A stretch of 27,806 nucleotides of DNA from CAZLYX01 sp964563885 (GTDB lineage Bacteria > Pseudomonadota > Gammaproteobacteria > Burkholderiales > Neisseriaceae): positions 1 to 27,806 of the forward strand of contig CAZLYX010000025.1 of assembly GCA_964563885.1 (NCBI GenBank). The letters run 5' to 3'. The position numbers and the translations under genes were made by a program. Positions 8,772 through 17,168 of the stretch are shown piece after piece. Numbering within the stretch: position 1 is the stretch's first letter; the number at the start of each line of letters is the position of its first letter. The notes beneath the pieces were generated by a model, which had not been told where the DNA came from, did not search any database, and worked only from the letters and a program-made list of their open reading frames with translations.

Positions 8772-8794
8772 CAAGAATACCCACAGGAAACATC

Positions 8795-9244
8795 ATGAGC
8801 ACACATATATTAGAAGTTGCCGCCAGCAGCCAATGGCAATCAGGTTTGCAAACTCATAGTCAGATTCGTGATTTTGCGCCAGTGGTGATGGACGAGCCTG
8901 ATTTTTTAGGTGGTCAAAATCAAGGCCCAAATCCATTAGAATATTTGCTGGCTTCGCTCAATGGTTGTAAAGGGGTGATGATTCCGTTGGTTGCGAAAGA
9001 GTTGAATTTTGAATTTAGTGAGTTGTCTTTTGATACCAAAGGTGTGATTGATTTACGTGGACTTATGGGTCAACCTGATATTTCTACTCATTTTCAAAGT
9101 CTCACATTTTCGGTGCGCATCAAGACTGATGAATCAGCTGAGCGGCTACAGGCCTTGCAAGATGCCGTGTCCACGCGTTGCCCTGTATATAATCTTTTGC
9201 GTGATGCTAATGTGAAGTTGAATACTGAATGGACGCGTGTTTAA
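8795..9244 (+). CDS. OsmC/Ohr-family protein
   Basis: A 149-aa protein of the OsmC/Ohr fold, whose characterised members are thiol peroxidases acting on organic hydroperoxides. The two conserved cysteines are present: Cys58 in LASLNGCKGV and Cys129 in VSTRCPVYNLL. The spacing of about 70 residues fits the family. It reads as an OsmC-like (YhfA-type) protein rather than a clear Ohr; the substrate is not inferable. AGGAA precedes the ATG at good spacing. It follows carA by 23 bases, which suggests co-transcription, with no evident metabolic link. A DUS inverted repeat lies between it and the next gene. Confidence 0.88.
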   Translation: MSTHILEVAASSQWQSGLQTHSQIRDFAPVVMDEPDFLGGQNQGPNPLEYLLASLNGCKGVMIPLVAKELNFEFSELSFDTKGVIDLRGLMGQPDISTHFQSLTFSVRIKTDESAERLQALQDAVSTRCPVYNLLRDANVKLNTEWTRV

Positions 9245-9318
9245 GGCAGCAAATCATGCTGTGTTGCTCGTTTTGTTGGCGATATTGAATGCCAAAGTAG
9301 TATGCACTCATTATGGTG

Positions 9319-9353
9319 TTCAGGTAGCCTTTAGATAGTTTAGGCTACCTGAA
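9319..9353. repeat. Inverted pair of DNA uptake sequences
   Basis: TTCAGGTAGCCT (9319-9330) and AGGCTACCTGAA (9342-9353) form a perfect 12-bp hairpin with an 11-base spacer between the OsmC-like gene and leuE. There is no T-tract on the plus strand, so it would be a weak terminator at most. It is the first perfect DUS in the window. Confidence 0.9.
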
Positions 9354-9365
9354 AATAGGAACAGC

Positions 9366-10025
9366 ATGTTTGGTATAACAGATTTAAGCACCTACATTAT
9401 CGGCACCGTGGCAGTGATTTTGTTGCCAGGGCCAAACTCGATGTATTGTTTGGCAATGGCAGGGAAGCATGGTGTGAAAACTGCTTACCGCTCAGTGACT
9501 GGTATTTTTGTAGGAGACAGTATTTTGCTGTTGGCTGCGGCTTTGGGCGCAGGTACGGTATTGAAAACCATGCCATCTCTGTTTCATGGCATTAAGCTGG
9601 TGGGTGGCTTGTATCTGACTTATATCGGCTGGAATTTGCTGCGTGGCGCGGCCAAGAAATGGCATGCTCGTAGAGAAGTAGTTGCAGTATCAGCACCAAT
9701 AGAAACAGAACGAGAATATTATGCGCACGGTATTTTTAAGCGCGCGCTGCTGTTAAGTCTAACCAATCCGAAAGCCATTTTATTTTGCTTGTCATTTTTT
9801 GTGCAGTTTGTTGACCCCAAATACCCACAGCCGATGCTGACATTTTTGGCATTATCAGTTATTTTGCAAAGCCTTAGCTTTACGTATTTGAGTATATTGG
9901 TGTTTGCTGGCAATCGATTAGCACACGTATTTAGGCAGCATCAAAAGGTGTCATCAACCGCGATGGCGTTGGTGGGCAGTTTATTTATTGGTTTTGCCAC
10001 TAAGCTTTTAACCGCCACCTTGTAG
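9366..10025 (+). CDS. leuE: LysE/RhtB-family exporter, LeuE-like
   Basis: A 219-aa inner-membrane amino-acid exporter with about six hydrophobic segments. The N-terminal LPGPNSMYCL matches the LysE/RhtB signature. The segment FKRALLLSLTNPKAILF, followed by SFFVQFVDP, closely resembles E. coli LeuE (YeaS), which exports leucine and related residues; substrate assignment is by this resemblance. AGGAA lies four to five bases before the ATG. The TAG stop overlaps the first bases of a DUS. With the OsmC-like gene it forms the insert that separates carA from carB. Confidence 0.85.
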   Translation: MFGITDLSTYIIGTVAVILLPGPNSMYCLAMAGKHGVKTAYRSVTGIFVGDSILLLAAALGAGTVLKTMPSLFHGIKLVGGLYLTYIGWNLLRGAAKKWHARREVVAVSAPIETEREYYAHGIFKRALLLSLTNPKAILFCLSFFVQFVDPKYPQPMLTFLALSVILQSLSFTYLSILVFAGNRLAHVFRQHQKVSSTAMALVGSLFIGFATKLLTATL

Positions 10026-10035
10026 GCTACCTGAA
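10024..10035. repeat. DNA uptake sequence overlapping leuE stop
   Basis: A single perfect AGGCTACCTGAA overlaps the leuE TAG stop codon by two bases. The remaining 260 bases to carB hold no recognisable gene; one 30-codon frame at 10186-10278 lacks a ribosome binding site. Confidence 0.9.
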
Positions 10036-10294
10036 AGAATAGATTGAAGTTTGACGATTGGATTTTGTGTGGATGAGCATATTTGCGGCCCCTATTATCC
10101 AGTGCGACCACAAGTGCAGACTCAAGCGTTTAATATTTAGAAATATGCGTAGATAAAAAATTATGTAGGCAAACGCGTAACCCAAATGGGCGTGGTTGCT
10201 TGGTCTTATGAGGCCAGAAAAGAATATACCGCAGCCCCAATAGTACAGGTTGCGAGAACCCTAATTGTATTGAAATAACGAACCGAGAGAAAAT

Positions 10295-13200
10295 ATGCCA
10301 AAACGTACTGATTTAAAATCCATTCTGATTATTGGCGCTGGCCCGATTGTTATTGGCCAGGCTTGCGAGTTTGACTACTCAGGTGCGCAGGCATGTAAAG
10401 CATTGCGTGAAGAGGGCTATAGAGTCATTTTAGTCAACTCAAACCCTGCCACCATCATGACCGATCCAGAAATGGCCGATGTAACCTACATTGAGCCAAT
10501 CATGTGGCAAACGGTTGAGAAAATTATTGCTAAAGAGCGACCAGATGCTATTTTGCCAACCATGGGCGGCCAAACTGCGCTTAACTGTGCTTTAGACTTG
10601 GCGCACAATGGCGTATTAGAAAAATACAATGTTGAATTAATTGGTGCCAAAGAAGACGCGATTGATAAAGCTGAAGATCGTGGTCGTTTTAAAGAAGCCA
10701 TGGCCAAAATTGGCTTGAAATGTCCAAAATCATTTGTGTGCCGCACTTTAGAAGAAGCTTTGGCCGGGCAAGCGCAAGTTGGCTATCCAACCTTGATTCG
10801 TCCGTCGTTTACCATGGGCGGCTCTGGTGGTGGTATTGCTTATAATAAAGACGAATTCTTGACCATTTGCGAGCGCGGTTTTGATGCATCGCCAACACAT
10901 GAATTGCTAATTGAGCAGTCGGTGTTGGGTTGGAAAGAATATGAAATGGAAGTGGTGCGCGACCAAAACGACAATTGCATCATCATCTGTTCAATTGAAA
11001 ACTTTGATCCAATGGGTGTGCATACTGGCGATTCGATTACCGTTGCGCCAGCACAAACGCTTACCGATAAAGAATACCAAATCATGCGCAATGCTTCATT
11101 GGCAGTGTTGCGTGAAATTGGCGTAGATACTGGCGGTTCAAACGTGCAATTTGCGGTCAACCCAGCCGATGGCGAAATGATTGTGATTGAGATGAATCCG
11201 CGGGTATCGCGCTCGTCTGCATTGGCATCGAAAGCCACAGGTTTTCCAATTGCAAAAGTAGCAGCAAAATTGGCAGTAGGCTATACCTTGGACGAATTGC
11301 GTAATGACATTACTGGTGGCCGCACACCTGCTTCATTTGAGCCGAGCATTGATTACGTGGTTACTAAAATTCCACGTTTCGCATTTGAAAAATTCCCAGC
11401 TGCCGATGATCGTTTAACCACACAAATGAAATCTGTGGGTGAAGTCATGGCAATGGGACGCACCTTGCAAGAATCGGTACAAAAAGCCTTACGTGGCTTG
11501 GAAACGGGTTTGAATGGATTTAATCCTAAAACCACAGATAAAAGCGAAATTCGCCGTGAGTTGGCAACGCCAGGCCCAGATCGTATTTTATATGTGGCCG
11601 ATGCTTTCCGCGAAGGTTTTAGCATTGAAGAAGTTTTTGATATTTGTGCCATCGACCCATGGTTTTTAGCGCAAATTGAAGACTTGGTTAAAGAAGAAAA
11701 TACAGTGGCTTCAGGTAGCCTACAAGATTTAGACTTTGCTACGTTACGTCGTTTGAAGCGCAAAGGCTTTGCAGACCAACGCTTAGCAGAATTGTTGCAA
11801 ATAGGTGAAACAGAAGTGCGCGAACACCGTTATGGTTTGAAATTGCACCCAGTATATAAACGCGTGGATACCTGTGCAGCAGAATTCCAATCTGATACTG
11901 CTTACCTGTATTCAACGTATGAAGAAGAATGCGAAGCGCGCCCAAGCGACAATAAAAAAGTGATGATTCTTGGCGGCGGCCCGAATCGAATTGGACAAGG
12001 TATTGAGTTTGACTATTGCTGCGTACATGCTGCGATGGCGCTGCGTGAATCGGGTTTTGAAACCATTATGGTGAACTGTAATCCAGAAACCGTATCAACC
12101 GACTTTGATATTTCTGATCGCTTATATTTCGAGCCATTAACACTTGAAGATGTGCTGGAAATAGTGAAAAAAGAAAATCCATGGGGCGTGATTGTGCATT
12201 ATGGCGGTCAAACACCGTTGAAATTAGCAAACGCCTTGGTTGAAAATGGTGTGAATATTATTGGCACTTCTGCCGATTCAATTGACGCAGCTGAAGACCG
12301 CGAACGCTTCCAAAAAGTATTGAATGATTTAGGGTTGCGTCAGCCGCCAAACCGCACTGCTCGTGCTGAAGACGAAGCATTGATATTGGCTGAAGAAATT
12401 GGCTATCCATTGGTGGTGCGCCCATCTTATGTTTTGGGCGGCCGTGCCATGCAAGTTGTGCACTCACCAGCAGAGCTGAAAACGTATATGCGCGAAGCTG
12501 TGCAAGTGTCAAACGACAGCCCCGTATTGTTAGACTTCTTTCTAAATAATGCTATCGAAGTTGATGTGGATTGTGTATCAGATGGCAAAGATGTGGTGAT
12601 TGGCGGCATCATGCAACACGTTGAGCAAGCCGGTATTCACTCAGGCGACTCAGGTTGCTCATTGCCGCCTTATTCGTTGAGCGAAGATATTCAAGATGAA
12701 ATTCGTCGTCAAACCAAAGCCATGGCTTATGCTTTAAATGTAGTTGGTTTAATGAACGTACAGTTTGCCGTGCAAGATGGCGTGGTGTTTGTGTTGGAAG
12801 TAAACCCACGTGCTTCGCGCACTGTGCCCTTTGTTTCAAAAGCCACCAGCGTGCCGTTAGCAAAAGTGGGCGCGCGCGCTATGGCTGGCATCAGCTTGAA
12901 AGAGCAAGGAATTGAAAAGGAAGTGATTCCTGAATTTTATGCGGTAAAAGAAGCCGTGTTTCCGTTTATTAAATTTCCTGGTGTTGACACGATTTTGGGC
13001 CCAGAAATGCGCTCTACTGGCGAAGTAATGGGTGCAGGCGCAACATTCTCTGAAGCCTACCTGAAAGCACAACTGGCTGCGGGTGAGCGTTTACCAGAAA
13101 GTGGCAAGGTTTTCATTGCGCTGCGTGATGCTGATAAACCGATGGTGTTGAAAACTGCACAAAACTTCTTGGCTTTGGGCTACACCTTGTGCGCTACTCG

Positions 13201-13507
13201 TGGTACTGCTGCTTATATGAAAGAGCACGGTATTGAAAATGTAGAAGTGGTTAACAAGGTGTTGGAAGGCCGTCCACATATTGTTGATGCGATTAAAAAT
13301 GGTGAGATTGCTTTGGTGATCAATACTGTGACTAGCGATGCTCAAAGTGTGAAAGACAGCCATTCTATCCGCCGCACATCGTTAACCCAACGCGTACCAC
13401 TTTTCACCACCATAGCGGGTGGGGAAGCGATGAGTGAAGGCGCAAAAAGTATGAATGCTTTAGGTGTGTACAGCGTGCAAGAATTGCACAGCAGCATCAA
13501 ACACTAA
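10295..13507 (+). CDS. carB: Carbamoyl-phosphate synthase large subunit
   Basis: The ATP-grasp synthetase subunit makes carbamoyl phosphate from bicarbonate, ammonia from CarA and two ATP. Its 1070 aa are full length (E. coli 1073). The two homologous halves are clear: the first has GAGPIVIGQACEFDYSG and EMNPRVSRSSALASKATG, the second GGGPNRIGQGIEFDY and EVNPRASRTVPFVSKATS. An oligomerisation linker lies between them (about residues 400-550). The final 135 residues form the MGS-like allosteric domain (GTAAYMKEHGI, INTVTSDAQSVKDSHSIRR). GAGAG precedes the start. A perfect DUS (reverse orientation) lies in the coding sequence at 11710 and a one-mismatch DUS at 13054. It ends in a strong terminator. 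It is separated from carA by two unrelated genes. Confidence 0.98.
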   Translation: MPKRTDLKSILIIGAGPIVIGQACEFDYSGAQACKALREEGYRVILVNSNPATIMTDPEMADVTYIEPIMWQTVEKIIAKERPDAILPTMGGQTALNCALDLAHNGVLEKYNVELIGAKEDAIDKAEDRGRFKEAMAKIGLKCPKSFVCRTLEEALAGQAQVGYPTLIRPSFTMGGSGGGIAYNKDEFLTICERGFDASPTHELLIEQSVLGWKEYEMEVVRDQNDNCIIICSIENFDPMGVHTGDSITVAPAQTLTDKEYQIMRNASLAVLREIGVDTGGSNVQFAVNPADGEMIVIEMNPRVSRSSALASKATGFPIAKVAAKLAVGYTLDELRNDITGGRTPASFEPSIDYVVTKIPRFAFEKFPAADDRLTTQMKSVGEVMAMGRTLQESVQKALRGLETGLNGFNPKTTDKSEIRRELATPGPDRILYVADAFREGFSIEEVFDICAIDPWFLAQIEDLVKEENTVASGSLQDLDFATLRRLKRKGFADQRLAELLQIGETEVREHRYGLKLHPVYKRVDTCAAEFQSDTAYLYSTYEEECEARPSDNKKVMILGGGPNRIGQGIEFDYCCVHAAMALRESGFETIMVNCNPETVSTDFDISDRLYFEPLTLEDVLEIVKKENPWGVIVHYGGQTPLKLANALVENGVNIIGTSADSIDAAEDRERFQKVLNDLGLRQPPNRTARAEDEALILAEEIGYPLVVRPSYVLGGRAMQVVHSPAELKTYMREAVQVSNDSPVLLDFFLNNAIEVDVDCVSDGKDVVIGGIMQHVEQAGIHSGDSGCSLPPYSLSEDIQDEIRRQTKAMAYALNVVGLMNVQFAVQDGVVFVLEVNPRASRTVPFVSKATSVPLAKVGARAMAGISLKEQGIEKEVIPEFYAVKEAVFPFIKFPGVDTILGPEMRSTGEVMGAGATFSEAYLKAQLAAGERLPESGKVFIALRDADKPMVLKTAQNFLALGYTLCATRGTAAYMKEHGIENVEVVNKVLEGRPHIVDAIKNGEIALVINTVTSDAQSVKDSHSIRRTSLTQRVPLFTTIAGGEAMSEGAKSMNALGVYSVQELHSSIKH
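11710..11721. repeat. DNA uptake sequence inside carB
   Basis: A perfect TTCAGGTAGCCT lies in the carB reading frame and encodes part of Ser-Gly-Ser-Leu (ASGSLQD). It falls in the variable linker region of CarB, where sequence constraint is low. Confidence 0.85.
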
Positions 13508-13526
13508 ACATGAGTGAGTAAGCTAG

Positions 13527-13568
13527 TTAACTGCCAGCGTGTGTTCAACACAGACTGGCAGTTTTTAT
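13527..13568 (+). terminator. carB terminator
   Basis: AACTGCCAG (13529-13537) pairs with CTGGCAGTT (13555-13563), with an inner TGTGTT/AACACA stem, and a T run follows. It lies 21 bases after the carB stop. Confidence 0.92.
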
Positions 13569-13657
13569 GAGTACGGTTTGTGGCTAAACTTTGTTTCAGC
13601 TAGCGTTTGCTTATTTCAGCAAAAGAATCTTGCCGCCACTCAAAAGCTGCGTTATAA

Positions 13658-13675
13658 ATTCAAATTGATTTGAAT
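13658..13675. promoter_or_regulatory. Palindrome upstream of the MFS gene, possible operator
   Basis: ATTCAAA-TTGA-TTTGAAT is a perfect 7-bp inverted repeat with a 4-base centre, 35 bases before the MFS start. Its size and position fit a dimeric regulator site, but the regulator is unknown and AT-rich palindromes can arise by chance. Confidence 0.35.
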
Positions 13676-13709
13676 ATCGTCATGCAATTAACCAAAAAGA
13701 AGAGAGAAT

Positions 13710-15029
13710 ATGGACATCATCTCGCGTTTACAAAATTTGCCAGTGGGCAAGTTTCACTATAAATTGCTGATATTAATCGGTTTGGGCTGGCTATTTGATG
13801 CTATGGATACCGGTATGGTGTCGTTTGTATTGGCGACGATAGGTAAAGATTGGGGCTTAAGTCCAGCCGAGCTTGGTTGGATTGTGAGCATTGGTTTTGT
13901 GGGCATGGCGGTGGGTGCTGTGCTCAGCGGATGGGTAGCCGACCGTGTTGGTCGTAAAACAGTGTTTGGGGCAACTTTGGTCTTATATAGCATCGCCACA
14001 GGCTTATGCGCAGTGTCATGGGATTTGGCCAGTCTGTTGTTTTTCCGCTTTTGGGTTGGTTTTGGTTTGGGTGGACAGCTGCCAGTGGCCGTGTCGCTGG
14101 TGAGTGAGTATGTGCCACCGCAAGTGCGCGGACGCTTTATCGTATTGCTGGAAAGTTTTTGGGGTTTAGGCTGGCTGGTGGCGGCGCTGGTGTCTTATTT
14201 TGTGATTCCACAATATGGTTGGCACAGCGCATTTTTGATTGGTGCTGTGCCCATTTTTTATGTATTTGTTATTTGGAAATATGTGCCTGAATCAGTGCCG
14301 TATTTGTTGAATAAGGGTCGGGTAGAAGAAGCGCATGCCATTGTGAGCCGTTTAGAAGCAGAGGCTGGATTGCCGTTGGTTAAAGAAGCAATCGTGACAG
14401 AAGCAGCTTCGAAAGCGCCAGTGCGATTTGGCGAATTATGGAAGCCACCGTTTGCCAAGCGCACGCTGATGTTGTGGTTGATTTGGTTTGGTATCGTGTT
14501 TTCATATTATGGTATTTTTACGTGGCTACCCAAACTATTGGTGGAGCAGGGCTTTACCGTGGTGAAAACCTTTGAATATGTGTTGGTGATGATTTTGGCG
14601 CAATTGCCAGGTTATTTTGCAGCGGCTATTTTGGTTGAAAAAGTTGGCCGCAAGGCAACACTGGCGGGCTTTTTGTTTGCTTGTGCGATTTGTGCCTATT
14701 TATTTGGACAAAGCGATACCGCGGGCATGATTATGTTTTGGGGCAGCATGATGTCGTTTTTCAACTTGGGTGCATGGGGTGTTTTGTATACCTACACTCC
14801 CGAGCTATACCCAGTGCGCTTTCGCGCGTTTGGATCAGGCTGGGCCAGTGCTGTTGGCCGCATTGGCGGTGTTGTAGCGCCGATGGCAGTGGCGGCTTTG
14901 ATAACAGGCGAGGGTGGCTTTGAGCGTATTTTCATCATGTTCACAGGCGTTTTGTTGGCAGTGGTGGCAGTGATTGTGCTGCTAGGCGAAGAAACCAAAG
15001 GCCGATCGCTGGACGATATTAGTGCTTAA
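13710..15029 (+). CDS. MFS transporter, sugar-porter/NiaP-like
   Basis: A 439-aa inner-membrane carrier with about twelve hydrophobic segments. It shows the family motif DRVGRKTVFG after the second segment, PESVPYLLNKGR before the central loop (the PESPRWL position), and a C-terminal GEETKGRSLDDIS that corresponds to the PETKG motif of sugar-porter-type MFS proteins. The N-terminal GWLFDAMDTGMVSF resembles the NiaP/AAHS group, whose members carry niacin or aromatic acids; I cannot assign the substrate. GAGAG sits ahead of the ATG. It is a single-gene unit with a palindrome upstream and a DUS-hairpin terminator shared with the convergent ABC operon. Confidence 0.85.
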   Translation: MDIISRLQNLPVGKFHYKLLILIGLGWLFDAMDTGMVSFVLATIGKDWGLSPAELGWIVSIGFVGMAVGAVLSGWVADRVGRKTVFGATLVLYSIATGLCAVSWDLASLLFFRFWVGFGLGGQLPVAVSLVSEYVPPQVRGRFIVLLESFWGLGWLVAALVSYFVIPQYGWHSAFLIGAVPIFYVFVIWKYVPESVPYLLNKGRVEEAHAIVSRLEAEAGLPLVKEAIVTEAASKAPVRFGELWKPPFAKRTLMLWLIWFGIVFSYYGIFTWLPKLLVEQGFTVVKTFEYVLVMILAQLPGYFAAAILVEKVGRKATLAGFLFACAICAYLFGQSDTAGMIMFWGSMMSFFNLGAWGVLYTYTPELYPVRFRAFGSGWASAVGRIGGVVAPMAVAALITGEGGFERIFIMFTGVLLAVVAVIVLLGEETKGRSLDDISA

Positions 15030-15061
15030 AATATTGATTTTGTCATGAAATAGCCATGATT

Positions 15062-15097
15062 AAAGGCTACCTGAATATATGTTCAGGTAGCCTTTTG
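15062..15097. terminator. DUS-pair hairpin, bidirectional terminator
   Basis: AGGCTACCTGAA (15064-15075) and TTCAGGTAGCCT (15082-15093) pair, with flanking A and T residues extending the stem (AAAGG.../...CCTTTT). The loop is 6 bases. It lies between the 3' ends of the convergent MFS gene and ABC permease gene and has T-tracts on both strands. Confidence 0.88.
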
Positions 15098-15120
15098 TAT
15101 TGTGTAGCAATAATAAAGTA

Positions 15121-15873
15121 TTAGTGTTGCCAGCGAGAGTGCAACTTACGGGTGGCGCTGTCGAGCAACCAACCGAGCGCACCAATCAGCACGATTGCAG
15201 CCATCAGCTCAGAGTAAGCTAAGCGGTCACGCGTATCTAAAATAAAATAGCCCAATCCTTCATTTACCCCGAGCATTTCGCATGGCACCAGCACAATCCA
15301 CACCACGCCAATGGCCAAACGTAAACCAGTCAGAATATGGCCAAGTACCGCAGGCAGCATGATTTTAAACAGCATTTCACTGCGAGTAGCAGCGAGTGAA
15401 TGACCTAGCTGCAACCATTGTGGCGAGATAGATTTCACGCCAGTAGCGGTATTGAGCAAAATCGGCCAAACTGCAGCAAAGGCGAGTAAAAAATAAATAG
15501 GCGCATCGCCAATGCCAAACATCATCACCACCACGGGCATCCATGACAGTGGTGAAATCATGCGTAAAAATTGAAATGAAGTACCGGTTAGTTTTTCTGC
15601 CACAGCAGATTGCCCCACCAGCAAACCAATAGGCACACCCAACGCCAATGCCCACAGTAAGCCAATGGCAACGCGCTTTAAACTAGCGAAAATGTGCTCA
15701 GTGAGTTGATTGTTTATCAATAAATCAAACAGGCTTTGAAACGTGGGCAGCGGCGCGAGCAAGTGTGCCAGCGGCATGCGTTCAGCCATCAGTGTTGCGC
15801 CCAGTTGCCACGCCATCACCAACAGCAATAGGCCAATAAGGCTATAGGCAGTGTTTTTAATAGAAGCAGACAT
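15121..15873 (-). CDS. ABC transporter permease, nitrate/sulfonate/taurine type
   Basis: A 250-aa inner-membrane permease of the SsuC/TauC/NrtB family. It has about six hydrophobic segments and the cytoplasmic coupling loop at AATRSEMLFKIMLPAVLGHI (EAA motif region, with the conserved G and following LP). An upstream in-frame ATG at 15927 would add 18 residues (MFAFRQPERN...), but AAGGAAA lies seven bases ahead of MSASIKNTAYS, and the upstream extension overlaps an imperfect DUS, so I take 15873. It is the last gene of the three-gene minus-strand operon, after the binding protein. Confidence 0.88.
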   Translation of the reverse strand: MSASIKNTAYSLIGLLLLVMAWQLGATLMAERMPLAHLLAPLPTFQSLFDLLINNQLTEHIFASLKRVAIGLLWALALGVPIGLLVGQSAVAEKLTGTSFQFLRMISPLSWMPVVVMMFGIGDAPIYFLLAFAAVWPILLNTATGVKSISPQWLQLGHSLAATRSEMLFKIMLPAVLGHILTGLRLAIGVVWIVLVPCEMLGVNEGLGYFILDTRDRLAYSELMAAIVLIGALGWLLDSATRKLHSRWQH

Positions 15874-15906
15874 AAAGTATTTCCTTCGGGTATTACTGTT
15901 GCGCTC

Positions 15907-15949
15907 AGGCTGCCTGAAAGCAAACAAAATATAAAGTTTCAGGTAGCTT
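15907..15949. repeat. Imperfect inverted pair of uptake-like sequences
   Basis: AGGCTGCCTGAA (15907-15918) faces TTCAGGTAGCTT (15938-15949) between the binding-protein and permease genes. The first is one base off the dialect used elsewhere here and equals the form I recall from Simonsiella; the second has one change at its end. Ten of twelve positions can pair. Confidence 0.7.
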
Positions 15950-15951
15950 GT

Positions 15952-17121
15952 TTAAACAATAAAGGTTTCTTCGCGCGTCCAGCCTTGCAACTTGAATACT
16001 GATTGGAATGAGCCGCGCTCAATCGCTTGTTTCACAAAACGGTCGTCTACCAAATCTTGCGCAGTGGTTTGTGGATTCAAGTCATTTAAAAAACGGTTAA
16101 CGCCCGCGATGTGGGTTTCTTTGAGCATTTCAACCAGTTTTTCAGTATAAGATGGATAAGGATAAGGCTGAAAATCAATGCGATTTTGATGCCATTGTGG
16201 GTGGCGAATAATGCCGTTTTTAGTGTAAAGAGCCCATGCATCGTCAGTAGGTGCGATCACTTTCTTTAATACCGCAGCTTCGTGCGGCGTGTATTTTTCT
16301 ACCCCTTCTTTTGACAGCATCACCGCAGTTTCGGCACGATGAGAGGCCGCGAATGCTTGCGCTTCTACTAACGCACCCACCACATTCTGTACCCAGTCAG
16401 GGCGTGTGTTGATGTCGTGTTCTTGCATTAAGGTGACGCAGCAGGCGTGATCGCGCCATACGTCGCCAGAAAAACGCAGCACTTTGCCCACGCCTTTACT
16501 TTCGGCCACAGCGTTAAAAGGCTCCGCCACAATAAAGCCAGCAATACTGCCACTGGCGAGCGCTGCAACCATATCTGAAGGCGCCATAACGGTTAGTTTT
16601 ACTTCGCCCGCTTGCGGGTTTTTTTCTACCACTTTAAGGTTGTTTTCGCGCAAGATTTTTTGCAGCACCACGTTGTGAACGGAATACCAAAATGGAATCG
16701 CTACTGTTTTACCTGCCAATTGGGCTACATTATCAATATCAGGTGCTACCGTGAGTGCAGAGCCCGCCATGTGGTTCCACATCACCACTTTAATTGGCGA
16801 ATTACTGCCATAGCGCGCCCAAATGCTCATCGGTGACAGCAAGTGTATCATGTTGACTTGTCCGCTCAAAAACGCTTCTACCAACGAAGCCCAGCTGCGA
16901 AACAGCACTGGTTTTTCTACATTGGCAATGCCGTGTTTGGCAAATAAACCTTGCGCATGCGCCACCAAAAGAGGTGTGGCATCGGTAATGGGCAGATAGC
17001 CAATTCTTAGTGGTGCATTGGGATCAGCCGCTGCGCGCTGGCCGCAAGCTTGCAGCAAAGGAAGTGCGCCGACTGATGTAAACAGAGCGGCGAGTTTAAG
17101 AAATTCGCGGCGGGAGGTCAT
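15952..17121 (-). CDS. ABC substrate-binding lipoprotein (NrtA/SsuA-like), Tat signal
   Basis: A 389-aa periplasmic-type binding protein of the nitrate/sulfonate/taurine (NMT1-like) class. The N-terminus MTSRREFLKL is a twin-arginine motif (Arg4-Arg5, S-R-R-x-F-L-K), and the signal region ends LLQAC with Cys26, a lipobox; this suggests a folded lipoprotein exported by Tat. LRIGYLPITDATPLLVAHAQG opens the mature fold, and FIVAEPFNAVAE plus the HACCV motif resemble NrtA/CmpA-group proteins. The ligand is uncertain: nitrate, bicarbonate, sulfonate or an organic compound are all possible. AAGGAT precedes the ATG. It lies between the ATPase and permease genes of one operon. Confidence 0.87.
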   Translation of the reverse strand: MTSRREFLKLAALFTSVGALPLLQACGQRAAADPNAPLRIGYLPITDATPLLVAHAQGLFAKHGIANVEKPVLFRSWASLVEAFLSGQVNMIHLLSPMSIWARYGSNSPIKVVMWNHMAGSALTVAPDIDNVAQLAGKTVAIPFWYSVHNVVLQKILRENNLKVVEKNPQAGEVKLTVMAPSDMVAALASGSIAGFIVAEPFNAVAESKGVGKVLRFSGDVWRDHACCVTLMQEHDINTRPDWVQNVVGALVEAQAFAASHRAETAVMLSKEGVEKYTPHEAAVLKKVIAPTDDAWALYTKNGIIRHPQWHQNRIDFQPYPYPSYTEKLVEMLKETHIAGVNRFLNDLNPQTTAQDLVDDRFVKQAIERGSFQSVFKLQGWTREETFIV

Positions 17122-17156
17122 GGTAAATCCTTATGATAGTGATGTTTAAAATGTGT

Positions 17157-17168
17157 TTCAGGTAGCCT
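17157..17168. repeat. DNA uptake sequence at the end of the ABC ATPase gene
   Basis: A perfect TTCAGGTAGCCT overlaps the last base of the ATPase stop codon inside the ABC operon. Confidence 0.88.

Noticed and set aside
10186..10278. A 30-codon open frame between leuE and carB
   Set aside because: It has no ribosome binding site and no recognisable motif; a frame of this length is expected by chance.
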